A DNA stretch of 52,383 nt from Pseudomonas oleovorans subsp. oleovorans. GTDB taxonomy: Bacteria > Pseudomonadota > Gammaproteobacteria > Pseudomonadales > Pseudomonadaceae. Positions within the stretch are counted from its first letter, which is position 1. Each line of letters begins with the position of its first letter. Positions 1 through 8,770 of the stretch are shown one piece after another. The stretch is from contig NZ_NIUB01000034.1 of assembly GCF_002197815.1 (NCBI RefSeq), positions 1 to 52,383 on the forward strand, in the 5' to 3' direction. The translations under genes and the position numbers were made by a program. Under the pieces are notes generated by a model. The model saw only the letters and a list, made by a program, of their open reading frames with translations, was not told where the DNA came from and searched no databases.

Positions 1-274
1 TATCGGGCTTTGGCGATTATGGCCACCTCACCCCGCTGCGCCGCCTCATCCGCTTCCTGTTCGTCAGGCCAGCATTTTGCCTCGGGCTTCCTTCAGATTC
101 GCAGTCGCCCGCGACACCCTTGCCTTCAGCTAACACTTCCCCTTGCCGGGTGTGTAGAGGACTTTCACCTCCAAGTCGCCAGGCTCACCACCACAGTGAA
201 CCCGACAGCGCCAGTCACGGCGCTACGCGCCATGCCTGGCGCACCATAAAAAAATCCAGTCACCGCTAAGTGAC
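1..274. other. Left flank of the island, no supported gene
   Basis: No convincing gene is present. One 79-codon frame is open on the plus strand (10-249), but it lacks a Shine-Dalgarno and its translation is low-complexity and unlike a folded protein. The stretch contains several short self-complementary segments, for example gaggactttcacctc near 157-171 and ggcgctacgcgcc near 219-231. This looks more like repeated non-coding DNA than a gene. It could be chromosomal DNA next to the tRNA or the end of another element at the same site. I cannot tell which from the window. Confidence 0.4.
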
Positions 275-282
275 TGGATTTT
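251..282 (-). terminator. Terminator-like hairpin at the left island end
   Basis: A 13-bp stem (251-263 with 270-282, loop cgctaa) starts with AAAA and ends with TTTT, so it can work in either direction. It is the counterpart of the tRNA-Pro terminator at 32307-32338 and sits at the same distance from the duplicated tRNA end. The two stems differ at two positions, and each change is compensated on the other arm. Confidence 0.6.
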
Positions 283-338
283 CTAGGGTTTTTTGGTCGG
301 GACGGAGTGATTCGAACACTCGACCCCTTGCACCCCAT
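275..338. repeat. attL: 64-bp direct repeat
   Basis: These 64 bases are identical to 32331-32394. Bases 294-338 duplicate the 3' part of the tRNA-Pro(GGG) gene from the anticodon loop to the CCA end; the rest is DNA just downstream of the tRNA. Identity stops at base 339, where the island sequence begins and the tRNA is not completed. This is the left attachment site left by tyrosine-recombinase integration, with the integrase gene facing inwards from it. Confidence 0.93.
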
Positions 339-468
339 AAAGGTAAATTATCTACCAACGTAATCCAAAGAAATCCAAAAATTGCCTTATAACCCCTTTA
401 AAATGGGGCCTCCAACAGGTTCCACTGTCCAATCGATTGCTATACCATCCAATCAAAGCCTACGAGAA

Positions 469-488
469 ACGGTGACCATACGGTGACC
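469..488 (+). repeat. Left arm-type site, tandem ACGGTGACC
   Basis: ACGGTGACC occurs twice with an 11-bp period (469-477 and 480-488), just upstream of the integrase start. The same tandem pair, same period and same orientation, lies near the other island end at 32243-32262. Paired short direct repeats near both ends are what the N-terminal arm-binding domain of a P4/lambda-type integrase recognises. The function is inferred from position and repetition. Confidence 0.65.
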
Positions 489-502
489 AAGCTAGGAATA
501 CG

Positions 503-1840
503 ATGGCAACGATAACTGACAAGCAAATGGCTGCTAAGCCTGCAAAACCAACCTGGTTGATTGAAGATGCTCCTCGTGGATGCGGTCGCTTCATGGCAAG
601 GCTCAGGCCAAACGGTGAGCGACACTTCTACTTCCGCTATACGAACTCAAGCAGCGAGCGCGTCTTTCTTCCGCTGGGCGTCTATGACCCTGCCGGAATA
701 GACGGCCTGACCCTAAAAGAAGCCAGAGCTAAAGCAGGTGAACTTTCACGCCTCTATCAAGGAGGCGTTCGTGATCTGCGCGAACACTTCCAGGCAGAAG
801 AAGAAGCGAGGACAGCCGCAAGAGAAGCGGAGCAAAAGCGCCTTGCTGCCGAGAAGGCTGCATTTGAGGCGGCTGAAGCCAAGCAAGCGGCAAGAAAAAC
901 AGTTCAAGACCTCTTTGACCATTGGGCCAAGGTTGATCTGATAAACCGAAAAGATGGCGGAGATGAGGTACGTCGGATGTTCAAAAAGGACGTCCTCCCC
1001 CTGCTTGGGACATTGCCACTTGAAGAAGTCCGCAAAGGCCACATCACCGAAGTAACTGACGCATTGTTGGCCCGAGGCGTGAACCGCATGGCTAAGTTGA
1101 TTTTCAGCCTGATGCGCCAAATGTTTCGATTTGCCGTAGATCGAGATCTGCTTGAGCATGATCCCACCGCAAGCATCCGGAAAGCCAAGATCGGCGGGAA
1201 AGATGTCGAGCGGGACAGAGTACTCAGCGATGAAGAAATATCTTCGCTTGCGAAGCTTTTGCCAGACGCAGGCCTTCTCGTTTCAACTGAGGCCGCTATA
1301 TGGATTGCCTTATCCACATGCTGCCGAATAGGCGAACTCATGAATGCTCGCTGGGAAAATGTCGATCTAAAAGCAGGGATATGGCTTATTCCTGCTGAAG
1401 ATAGCAAGAATGGGAAGGCTCACACAGTAACGCTATCCAATTTTTCAAGATATCAATTCGAAAGAATAAAAGCAATTTCAGGTAAATGCCAATGGTGCTA
1501 TCCAAACACCAAAAAGACAGGACCTGTCTGCTCCAAAACAGTCACCAAGCAACTTGGTGATAGGCAACGGAAACCAGATCAAGCCACAATGAGCAACCGA
1601 AGCGCCAACTCTCACGCTCTTCTACTAAAAGGAGGCAAGTGGACACCTCATGACCTGAGACGGACAGGAGCTACGATCATGACAGCTTTAGGCGTTTTGC
1701 CGGAGGTAGCCGAGAGATGCCTTAATCACACGGAGGAAAACAAAGTAAAAAGAACTTACCAAAGACATAGCTACTCAAAAGAGATGTCAGAAGCCTGGAA
1801 CTTACTTGGCGCGCACCTGCAAAAAATAACGGAACAGTAA
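503..1840 (+). CDS. int: Tyrosine recombinase / P4-type integrase
   Basis: Island integrase of 445 aa that should catalyse integration at, and excision from, the tRNA-Pro end. The N-terminal third is a DUF4102-like arm-binding region followed by an Ala/Glu-rich helical linker (about residues 85-130). The catalytic part shows the first Arg in CCRIGEL (about R275), the HDLRR box (about 383-387), a later LNH, and the likely nucleophile Tyr in RTYQRHS (about 419). It reads into the island from attL, the usual place for an integrase in a tRNA-borne element. The start is supported by AGGA six bases before the ATG, and the tandem arm-type repeats lie immediately upstream. The length is normal for P4-like integrases and no key residue is missing. 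Confidence 0.95.
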   Translation: MATITDKQMAAKPAKPTWLIEDAPRGCGRFMARLRPNGERHFYFRYTNSSSERVFLPLGVYDPAGIDGLTLKEARAKAGELSRLYQGGVRDLREHFQAEEEARTAAREAEQKRLAAEKAAFEAAEAKQAARKTVQDLFDHWAKVDLINRKDGGDEVRRMFKKDVLPLLGTLPLEEVRKGHITEVTDALLARGVNRMAKLIFSLMRQMFRFAVDRDLLEHDPTASIRKAKIGGKDVERDRVLSDEEISSLAKLLPDAGLLVSTEAAIWIALSTCCRIGELMNARWENVDLKAGIWLIPAEDSKNGKAHTVTLSNFSRYQFERIKAISGKCQWCYPNTKKTGPVCSKTVTKQLGDRQRKPDQATMSNRSANSHALLLKGGKWTPHDLRRTGATIMTALGVLPEVAERCLNHTEENKVKRTYQRHSYSKEMSEAWNLLGAHLQKITEQ

Positions 1841-1868
1841 ATAAACACCAAACATCTTAGATGCTACG

Positions 1869-2960
1869 TTATTTTATCAAAGTCCGCGCAGCCTTATTTA
1901 CGATAATAAAATCGAGAATGAATTGACGCAAACCATCTAGATCAAAGGCATCACCAAGCCCCGACTTTGAAATCCCAACCAAAACATCATCCGCTATAAT
2001 TCGTGAAATTTCATAATTTTGACTCTGTCTGCTTTTGAATTTTCTAACTTCAAGCACACTCAAAATAACAGACTCAACAATTTTAATATCACTTTGTTTT
2101 AGACGACCACGCCTAGGTGCACCCCCACCTTTAATGGCGCGAGACCTTATTTCAGGCGAGACCCCAGAATAGATTTGCTCAAGATAATCTATAAACTTCT
2201 CAGCACGCAGACACTCAGCAGAATAATCATCATTCATTCCTTCACGCAAACAGCGATATGCACTAGCCATGCTAAAGCGAACAACATGAATAAGATCTTT
2301 CTCACGACGAGAGCTTCTACCAGGTCTTTCCGCTCTCGCACACAACTCATTCAGATATAAATCAAAATTATCAATTTCATCTATTTCGCTTTCTGCCACA
2401 CCAAGCATTGACTGCATAAATTCCGAATACATACCAACGCCATCAAAGTACCTAGGATACCTATCCAGCACGGCACGCGCCCGATGGCAGAGCGCATCAA
2501 ATCGCCCATAAGACTCTATATGAGATTCATTAATTTCATCTTCAGCCAATCTACGCCTTTGCTCATGAACCCAGTTATTTAAAATACTTAAGGAACTACA
2601 TTCACCCATGTGAAGATCATCATCATCCAATTTAGCCACTTCATCCCAAGCCTCTCGTATAGAAACCCACTTGAAACCTGCAGCATCTATGTCGCCACCT
2701 ACATATTTCATCAAAAAATTAACAAGGGTTCCACTCTTAACAAATATCAAGTGGAGCGGTATAAGAATAAATTCAGCATTAATACAGAAATCATCAACCA
2801 ACCTAGAGCGCACCAACTTTGTCGGCGCGCAACCAGGACTCAGCTCCCATCTCAAGAATAACCCCTCAGAATAGTTAATTTCTTTAGGCAGTAAAACTTC
2901 AAAAGAGTCATTAGTAATCAATACACCGTAATGAGCAGCTTTCGGCACAGCAAGCCTCAT
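1869..2960 (-). CDS. Protein of unknown function, AT-rich
   Basis: A 363-aa protein that I do not recognise. It converges on the integrase with 28 bases between the stop codons. The start has a good Shine-Dalgarno (GGAGAT, about 7 bases upstream). No membrane segment, signal peptide or catalytic motif stands out. A basic Gly/Arg patch (GGGAPRRGRLK, about residue 275) precedes a helical C-terminus. The base composition is clearly more AT-rich than the BREX genes and the core genome, as is that of the next two genes. This points to a separate origin for 1.8-5.2 kb. Small unknown genes beside integrases are often cargo, including defence genes, but nothing in this protein shows that. Confidence 0.7.
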   Translation of the reverse strand: MRLAVPKAAHYGVLITNDSFEVLLPKEINYSEGLFLRWELSPGCAPTKLVRSRLVDDFCINAEFILIPLHLIFVKSGTLVNFLMKYVGGDIDAAGFKWVSIREAWDEVAKLDDDDLHMGECSSLSILNNWVHEQRRRLAEDEINESHIESYGRFDALCHRARAVLDRYPRYFDGVGMYSEFMQSMLGVAESEIDEIDNFDLYLNELCARAERPGRSSRREKDLIHVVRFSMASAYRCLREGMNDDYSAECLRAEKFIDYLEQIYSGVSPEIRSRAIKGGGAPRRGRLKQSDIKIVESVILSVLEVRKFKSRQSQNYEISRIIADDVLVGISKSGLGDAFDLDGLRQFILDFIIVNKAARTLIK

Positions 2961-3116
2961 AAGCCTATCTCCACAATTTCACAATAAGCCTAGCACTCCC
3001 CTTCCCCAGGCCGTACAAGACAAACGCCTGAGAGGCACACAGCTTCATCATCCGTGCCACCCAAGTCTATGCCATCACGCCTGCTCGCTTTCTGCATCCC
3101 CGAAAGAGGAAGCGCT

Positions 3117-3164
3117 AAAAGCCAGCGATAGCTGCGATAGCAGTCGCAGCTATCGCTGGCTTTT
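3117..3164. terminator. Perfect 21-bp hairpin with A/T tails
   Basis: Bases 3117-3137 pair perfectly with 3144-3164 around the loop tagcag. The stem starts with AAAA and ends with TTTT, so it can terminate transcription from either side. It separates the upstream region of the 363-aa gene from the AlpA gene. The rest of 2961-3318 shows no gene. Confidence 0.7.
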
Positions 3165-3318
3165 GATACCTCCCCCGACCGAAAACACAAACGGACTACC
3201 ACAAACCCTTAGTCATTTCAAGGCCAGTGCTTGCAGGTAAAAAATTACCGCTAAGTACAAGCGGTGTAAGCCCATGGGCACAGGAATAGCATCGCCTCAC
3301 CAACTCGGAGGCAATCAA

Positions 3319-3675
3319 ATGACCAACACCCGCGAATCAGAGGCGAAGAATTTCGAAGGGGATCCAACCGTTCTATTTCGAGTCGAGCACTTCGCCAATG
3401 CACACAAATCACTATCCAAACTACGGAAAAAGGAGACGAACGCACATACAGAAAAAACATCCTCCCCCCAAATCATTCGGCTTAGTCAGCTAACGCAGAT
3501 GCTATCGATTTCTCGATCCTGCGTTTATGACTGGCTGAATCCAAAGTCACCCAGGCACGACCCATCCTTTCCGAAACAAGTTCGGCTCTCAGGGCGCAAA
3601 AGTGGCGGCGCAGTAGGTTGGCGATTGGAATCAGTTATCGCATGGCTAAACAATCGCGAGCAACCAGATATCTAA
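3319..3675 (+). CDS. AlpA-like HTH regulator
   Basis: A 118-aa protein whose C-terminal 65 residues form an AlpA/HTH_17-type winged-helix domain: an IIRLSQL start, then SISRSCVYDWL as the recognition helix, then GWRLESVIAWL. Members of this family act as excisionases or as activators of integrase and replication genes. The start at 3319 is preferred over the in-frame ATG at 3274 because GGAGG lies seven bases before it. The N-terminal 50 residues are polar and probably disordered. It precedes the DUF3987 gene by 46 bases, and the pair likely forms one unit. Confidence 0.82.
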   Translation: MTNTRESEAKNFEGDPTVLFRVEHFANAHKSLSKLRKKETNAHTEKTSSPQIIRLSQLTQMLSISRSCVYDWLNPKSPRHDPSFPKQVRLSGRKSGGAVGWRLESVIAWLNNREQPDI

Positions 3676-3721
3676 ACATCACCATAGAAACTTTGAATAC
3701 AAGCCAAAGAGAGAAAATAAA

Positions 3722-5137
3722 ATGAATCAAAACATCACCAATGAAACAATCCTTACTGCACTCAATGAGTTCCCCTTGCTTAAAGATATGCTTATTGAGG
3801 TAGCCGAAGCAACACAAGCACCATTGGAGTTGGTGTTAGCCTCAGCGCTTTCAACTATTTCGCTCTTATGCCAACCACTGATTGATGTAGAGCGACCAGG
3901 AAAAATGATCGGGCCGGTCTCTCTAATGGTCATCAGCATTGCACAATCCGGAGAAAGAAAGTCAACAGTTGAAAGCATGTTTATGGGTGCCGTCCGGGTA
4001 TTTGTAATAAATGCGATTAAAGCACATGAAAAAGAGTTACTTGTATGGCGAATCAAATCAGAAGCCTGGGAAGCAAGAAAGCGCAAAATCATTAAAGAGA
4101 TGAGCGATCATCCTGAGACCGACCCAGCGTACAAACATTTTGAAAATGAATTAATTCTCCATCACGAACTGAAACCCGAACGGCCGCGCGCATTCAATCC
4201 AATCTATGAAGACGCCACTACCGCAGCTCTTCTCAAGGGAATGCGTCTTGACTGCCCTTGGGCAGCATTGATGTCAAGTGAAGGAATTTCTGCCTTAAAG
4301 GGAGTATTTAATGATTTCGGGAAAATTAATGCGCTATGGACAGGTAGCACCATTGATGTAGCAAGGGCAACCGTAGAAGGATGCTCACTAAATGATGCCC
4401 GTCTAACCATAGGAATTATGATTCAACCACAAATACTAAAGGAATATCTTGAGGGGAAGGGAGATCGCGCTCGATCTGTAGGCTTACTATCTCGCGCCTT
4501 AGTCTTTAACCCAGAGTCGACTCAAGGAAAGCGATTCATTAACAAACGACCAATAAACAAAGAAGTCATTGCGCGCTACCAGTCACGAGCAAACCAACTT
4601 CTTGAAAAAAGTATTCAACGACTTCGTAACATCACAGAAGAGAAGGAAATCATCAAGTTCTCTTCAAGCGCCGCCGAATACTGGACAGAATCATATAACA
4701 ATATCGAATACGAACTACAAAAAGGTGGCAAGTATGAACGATCAAAAGATCACGCATCCAAGCTTAGCGAGAACATCGCCAGAGTTGCTGCTCTCTTGCA
4801 CTACTTTGAACTTGGCAATGGCATTATTTCATTAGCAGAGCTCAAGTCAGCAGAGAAAATCGTACTTGAGTGCTCAAAAACATTCCGAAACGAGTTCACC
4901 TTCATGCCTAACATCATCAGCGATGCAGAAACCCTACACGCCTGGCTACAATCAAACTGCAAACATTCACCACTATTTAACTGGGTCGAAAAAAATACAG
5001 TCCTGTACAAAGGCCCAGGGAAATTCCGAACAATTTCGAAGTTAAACCCACTCCTCGACTGCCTTGAGGCCCAAGGAAAAATTACTGTTGACTACACTAA
5101 AAAACCTGTACGAATTATACTAAAACACAACAGCTAG
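3722..5137 (+). CDS. DUF3987 / YfjI-like protein
   Basis: A 471-aa protein of the DUF3987 family, found in prophages, satellites and islands beside AlpA and integrase genes and thought to act in element replication. The N-terminal region reads as the usual start of the family (helical, ELVLASALSTIS), followed by a P-loop-like segment AQSGERKST at about residues 75-83. The middle carries conserved WAALMSSEG and LWTGSTID segments. It shares the AT-rich composition of the two genes before it. It is shorter than many DUF3987 proteins because it lacks a primase/TOPRIM part. A hairpin follows its stop. Confidence 0.8.
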   Translation: MNQNITNETILTALNEFPLLKDMLIEVAEATQAPLELVLASALSTISLLCQPLIDVERPGKMIGPVSLMVISIAQSGERKSTVESMFMGAVRVFVINAIKAHEKELLVWRIKSEAWEARKRKIIKEMSDHPETDPAYKHFENELILHHELKPERPRAFNPIYEDATTAALLKGMRLDCPWAALMSSEGISALKGVFNDFGKINALWTGSTIDVARATVEGCSLNDARLTIGIMIQPQILKEYLEGKGDRARSVGLLSRALVFNPESTQGKRFINKRPINKEVIARYQSRANQLLEKSIQRLRNITEEKEIIKFSSSAAEYWTESYNNIEYELQKGGKYERSKDHASKLSENIARVAALLHYFELGNGIISLAELKSAEKIVLECSKTFRNEFTFMPNIISDAETLHAWLQSNCKHSPLFNWVEKNTVLYKGPGKFRTISKLNPLLDCLEAQGKITVDYTKKPVRIILKHNS

Positions 5138-5150
5138 TGAACCAACTTCA

Positions 5151-5171
5151 AAACCGGACTTGCGCCGGTTT
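5151..5171 (+). terminator. Hairpin after the DUF3987 gene
   Basis: The arms aaaccgg and ccggttt (5151-5157 with 5165-5171) are followed by a T-rich run up to about 5180. This is a plausible rho-independent terminator that closes the integrase-proximal gene block. Confidence 0.6.
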
Positions 5172-5248
5172 ATTTATTTTTCTTGATTCGAATTTATCAC
5201 AACAACACATAACCGCATTGACATAACCACCAAAAAGGAACTCCCCAC

Positions 5249-5578
5249 ATGTCATTGCAGTGCCCCCGCTGTCACTCCCCCAAAGTCGCTTCTTTCCATC
5301 ACGCCATGAAAGCTGGCGCGGCCATCGGAGCTGTCGGTGGCCTCGCACGTGGCGTCAGCGCTGCCTTGGCAGGCGGCAAGGCCGGCGCAGCGCTCGGCGT
5401 AATCGCCGGCCCTGTCGGCATCACACTCGGTTCAGTATCCGGCGCCATTCTCGGTGGCCTGGCCGGAGGCGTGGGTGGTTGTGCGCTAGGCGCTCAGCTC
5501 GGCGAGTCGCTCGACCGCCATGTCCTGGCTCACAACCTCTGCCTGCTCTGCGGTCATCGCTTCAATCTGCCGGCCTGA
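5249..5578 (+). CDS. Zinc-ribbon, Gly-zipper membrane-like small protein
   Basis: A 109-aa protein with a CPRCHSPK half zinc ribbon at residues 5-12 and CLLCGHRF near the C-terminus, which together could form one zinc site. Between them lies a long Gly/Ala-rich stretch (about residues 22-85) with repeated GxxxG spacing, as in glycine-zipper membrane segments. AAAGGA precedes the ATG. Base composition switches here from AT-rich to GC-rich, so this gene opens the second block of the island. The function is unknown. Proteins of this shape commonly precede DUF932 genes on integrative elements (family knowledge, not proof). Confidence 0.75.
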   Translation: MSLQCPRCHSPKVASFHHAMKAGAAIGAVGGLARGVSAALAGGKAGAALGVIAGPVGITLGSVSGAILGGLAGGVGGCALGAQLGESLDRHVLAHNLCLLCGHRFNLPA

Positions 5579-5675
5579 TCCGGCAACTGCTCTCCTCTTA
5601 CTTATCCATCACTGATTGCCGGTGCTGCGCTCTGCGCGGCGCTTTATGCCGGCCTGCACCCAAAGGAAATTCGTC

Positions 5676-6644
5676 ATGGCTCATCAAATCGAACAAATGG
5701 CCTACATTGGCGCTACACCGTGGCACGGCTTGGGCAACAACCTGCCGCAGAACCAGCCCATCGAAGTCTGGCAACGCGAAGCCGGCATGGATTGGCAGAT
5801 CCTGGAAAGCCCAGTGCATTTCAAGTCGGACGCCATCGGCCACCTGGGCGCGATCCATTCTTTCCCCGAACAGAAGGTGCTCTACCGTTCGGACACCAAG
5901 GCACCGCTTTCGGTGGTCTCGCAGCGTTACCACACTGTGCAGCCCAAGGATGTGCTGGAGTTCTACCGGGACCTGACCGAGGTCTCCGGCTACGAGCTGG
6001 AAACCGCCGGCGTGCTCAAAGGCGGTCGTAAGTTCTGGGCGCTGGCGCGTACCGGACACGGCGCCGCACTCAAGGGCAACGACCAGGTGAATGGCTACCT
6101 GCTGTTGGCCACTTCCTGCGACGGCACCCTGGCTACCACGGCAACGCCCACCACTATCCGTGTGGTCTGCAACAACACGCTGACCATCGCCCTGAACGGC
6201 ACCAGCCGTGCGATTAAGGTGCCGCACAGCACCCGTTTCGACGGCGATCTGGTGAAAAAGCAGCTGGGTATCGCCGTCTCGCAATGGGACGACTTTATGT
6301 ACCGCATGCGCCACCTGGCTGAACGCAAGGTGCAGTGGCATGAGGCACTGGGCTTCTTCATGAACGTGATGTGCGAGACCAGCCCAACAGGGGCACTACC
6401 GGAGCAACTGCCTAACGAGCGCGCTCTGCGCAAGGTGCAGGAGCTGTACGAAGGTCGTGGCCGTGGCAGCCAGCTGGACTCAGCACGCGGTACTGCCTGG
6501 GGCTTGCTCAATGCCGTGACCGAGTACGTCGATCACGAGCGACGGGCACGAAGCACGGAGTATCGCCTCGACTCAGCCTGGTTCGGCCAGGGTGCCCAGA
6601 TCAAGCAACGCGCCCTGGATACAGCCCTGCAACTGGTCGCCTGA
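5676..6644 (+). CDS. DUF932 domain protein
   Basis: A 322-aa protein of the DUF932 (phage/plasmid-like TIGR03299) family, common on conjugative and integrative elements. Its role is unproven, though it is usually found with recombination genes. Characteristic segments are TPWHGLGNNLP near the N-terminus, VSQRYHTVQP at about 80, RVVCNNTL at about 150 and ARGTAWGLLNAVTEYVDH near the C-terminus. The start at 5676 follows AAAGGAA, so the 60 bases of open frame upstream are not counted. It begins a run (DUF932, YqaJ, directionality-factor-like, RadC) that looks like one recombination/maintenance module. A strong hairpin follows the stop. Confidence 0.88.
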   Translation: MAHQIEQMAYIGATPWHGLGNNLPQNQPIEVWQREAGMDWQILESPVHFKSDAIGHLGAIHSFPEQKVLYRSDTKAPLSVVSQRYHTVQPKDVLEFYRDLTEVSGYELETAGVLKGGRKFWALARTGHGAALKGNDQVNGYLLLATSCDGTLATTATPTTIRVVCNNTLTIALNGTSRAIKVPHSTRFDGDLVKKQLGIAVSQWDDFMYRMRHLAERKVQWHEALGFFMNVMCETSPTGALPEQLPNERALRKVQELYEGRGRGSQLDSARGTAWGLLNAVTEYVDHERRARSTEYRLDSAWFGQGAQIKQRALDTALQLVA

Positions 6645-6666
6645 CCTTTTACTAATCCCACCCCAT

Positions 6667-6700
6667 AACGCCCGACCCGCTTCGTTGCAGGTCGGGCGTT
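6667..6700 (+). terminator. Hairpin between DUF932 and yqaJ genes
   Basis: The arms aacgcccgacc (6667-6677) and ggtcgggcgtt (6690-6700) form an 11-bp GC-rich stem that ends in a short T stretch. It lies just before the ribosome binding site of the next gene, so it may lower read-through instead of ending the operon. Confidence 0.6.
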
Positions 6701-6723
6701 TCTATTTCTGCAAGGTGAACGCT

Positions 6724-7728
6724 ATGAAAGCCACTTCATTGAATCGCAGCAACAGCAAAACCCGTCCGGCCCTGCGCCTGGTCAGCACCAAGGAGCTGCC
6801 ACGCGAGGACTGGCTGCAGATCCGCAAGCAGGGCATCGGCAGTTCGGACGCTGCTGCGGCAGTAGGGCTGAACCCCTATAAATCGCAGCTGGAGCTGTGG
6901 ATGGAAAAGACCGGGCGCGATGCTGGCATGCCCAAGGCTGATCCTCAGGATGAGGAAAGCCCGATGTACTGGGGCAACGTGCTGGAGCCCATCGTGGCCT
7001 GGCACTACAGCAAGCGCACGAAGAACAGGGTTCGACGCATCAACGCAGTGCTGCAGCACCCGGACCCGGAGCTGTCGTGGATGCTGGCCAACATCGACCG
7101 CGAGGTGATCGGGGCCGACGATGTGCAGATCCTCGAATGCAAGACTGCCGGCATAAACGGGGCACGCCTCTGGAAAGAGGGCGTGCCTGAATATGTGCAG
7201 TTGCAGGTGATGCACCAGCTAGCCGTCACCGGCAAGCAGGCGGCGGATGTGGCTGTCCTGCTGGGTGGCCAGACGCTGGAGATCCACCGCATCGAGCGGG
7301 ATGAACAGATGATCGCTCGACTGATCGAGCTGGAGCGAAAGTTCTGGCACTACGTGGAGACTGATACGCCGCCACCGGCCGATGGCACGGCTTCGGCTGA
7401 GTCAGCGCTGCGCAGCCTCTACCCGGAGGACAACGGCCAGGTCGTCGACTTCAGCCAGCATGCTGGTCTTTCAGCGGCTTTCATCGAGCTGAAAGCCGTG
7501 CGTCAGTCGATTGCCGACAAGGAAAAGCGCGAGGCCGAGCTCAAGCAGGTGCTGCAGCAGGCCATGGGCGATGCCAGTCGGGCGGAGTTCTCCAGCGGCT
7601 ATGTCAGCTGGCGCAAGGCCAAGGACAGCATCGGTCTCGATGTAGCTCAACTGCTTAAGGACAAGCCCTACCTGCAGGCCAAGTACCCGTTGCTGAAACC
7701 GGGCGCACGGCGCTTCCTGGTCGGCTGA
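6724..7728 (+). CDS. YqaJ-family recombination exonuclease
   Basis: A 334-aa YqaJ-like (lambda exonuclease fold) viral recombinase that degrades one strand of duplex DNA for single-strand annealing. The N-terminal signature RKQGIGSSDAAAAVGLNPY is followed by MYWGNVLEPIVAWHY, whose Glu is the first metal ligand. The PD-(D/E)XK core is spread over LANIDREVIG and VQILECKTAG, which supply Asp, Glu and Lys, with VPEYVQLQVMHQLAV as the final helix. The C-terminal third is helical (SIADKEKREAELKQ). The start at 6724 is chosen for the AAGGTG ahead of it. Hairpins flank the gene on both sides. Confidence 0.9.
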   Translation: MKATSLNRSNSKTRPALRLVSTKELPREDWLQIRKQGIGSSDAAAAVGLNPYKSQLELWMEKTGRDAGMPKADPQDEESPMYWGNVLEPIVAWHYSKRTKNRVRRINAVLQHPDPELSWMLANIDREVIGADDVQILECKTAGINGARLWKEGVPEYVQLQVMHQLAVTGKQAADVAVLLGGQTLEIHRIERDEQMIARLIELERKFWHYVETDTPPPADGTASAESALRSLYPEDNGQVVDFSQHAGLSAAFIELKAVRQSIADKEKREAELKQVLQQAMGDASRAEFSSGYVSWRKAKDSIGLDVAQLLKDKPYLQAKYPLLKPGARRFLVG

Positions 7729-7759
7729 ACCCCAGCTTTTCCAACTCTTCCCTCCCCTT

Positions 7760-7800
7760 GGCCAGTCCATGCAGTTCGCGCTGCGTGGCTGGCCTTTTTT
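7760..7800 (+). terminator. Hairpin with T-run before the directionality-factor-like gene
   Basis: A 14-bp stem with one bulged T (ggccag + ccatgcag against ctgcgtgg + ctggcc) ends in six T's at 7795-7800, a textbook rho-independent terminator. The next start codon is only 20 bases further on, so partial termination (tuning) is more likely than a full stop. Confidence 0.68.
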
Positions 7801-7819
7801 CATTTCCAGGAGACTCACC

Positions 7820-8770
7820 ATGCTCAAAGGTCTGGCTATCACTCCACCGGTACTCGGGCGGATTTCCATCGGTAAGGTCATCGAGAAGAACGGCAAGCGA
7901 CTGCCGGAGAAGGATGACCAGTTCACCATCACGTCACAGGTGCAGGGTAAGGACGGCTGGCTGCTGCACCCGCTGAATGACGAGCTACGTCAGGGCAAGG
8001 ACGACAAGCTGCGCAGCATTCCGGTACGCCTGCTGTTCAACGAGCCGGAGCTGAATTTCCGGGCTGACTACACGCTGTTCGACCGGCAATCGGGGCGCCC
8101 GATCTGCGTCGGCAATGGCGAGACCTGCAAGCGGGTCACCCAGGACGGCATGCAGTCGCTGCCCTGCCCATCTCCGGATGCCTGTCCACTGGCGAAAGGC
8201 GGTGCTTGCAAGCCCTATGGCCGACTGAACGTGGTCATTGGTGATGAGGATCCGCTGGGCAGCTTCGTCTTCCGAACCACCGGCTTCAACAGCATCCGCA
8301 CGCTCGCTGCACGACTGCATTACTTCCAGGCCATTTCAGGCAACCGCCTGGCCTGCCTGCCGCTGGAGCTGCGTCTTCGCGGCAAGTCGACACGCCAGAG
8401 CCATGGCACGCCGATCTTCTACGCCGATCTGACGGTACGCGGCGGCATGGACATGGCTGAAGCTCTGGTGACAGCTAGTGAACTCGATTCGCGGCGGCAG
8501 GCTGCGGGGTTCAATCAGGCTGCTTTAGATGAAGCAGCGCGACGTGGCTTTGGCAACGGCGCGTTCGAGGACAGCGAGGAGGATGTCAGCGCCATCGTGG
8601 AAGAGTTCTACCCCGAAGGTGAAGCACCAGCTGCAGTGATTACATCTCACCCCAGCCCCAGCAAATCCAGCCTGGCTGAAAAACTCGATGCACAGGCTGC
8701 TCGTCAAACCCCACCCAAAGACCAAGACCAAGGAGGCAGACATGCGCCTGCACAAGCTGAAAGCCAGTGA
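7820..8770 (+). CDS. Recombination directionality factor-like / putative metal-binding protein
   Basis: A 316-aa protein of a family on integrative elements that databases call hydrolase or metal-binding protein, with similarity to Gp3-like recombination directionality factors. It starts with GRISIGKVIEKNGKRLP, then has a cysteine cluster at about residues 95-135 (C-x6-C, then CPSPDACPLAKGGAC) that could bind zinc. A beta-rich core (SFVFRTTGFNSIRTL, LPLELRLRGKSTR) and a Pro/Gln-rich disordered tail follow. AGGAGA precedes the ATG. It overlaps radC by 29 bases. A role in excision control or in DNA repair of the element is possible; the family assignment is moderate. Confidence 0.68.
   Translation: MLKGLAITPPVLGRISIGKVIEKNGKRLPEKDDQFTITSQVQGKDGWLLHPLNDELRQGKDDKLRSIPVRLLFNEPELNFRADYTLFDRQSGRPICVGNGETCKRVTQDGMQSLPCPSPDACPLAKGGACKPYGRLNVVIGDEDPLGSFVFRTTGFNSIRTLAARLHYFQAISGNRLACLPLELRLRGKSTRQSHGTPIFYADLTVRGGMDMAEALVTASELDSRRQAAGFNQAALDEAARRGFGNGAFEDSEEDVSAIVEEFYPEGEAPAAVITSHPSPSKSSLAEKLDAQAARQTPPKDQDQGGRHAPAQAESQ

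Noticed and set aside
10..249. 79-aa ORF on the left flank
   Set aside because: No ribosome binding site, low-complexity translation, and inverted repeats in the DNA suggest non-coding sequence.
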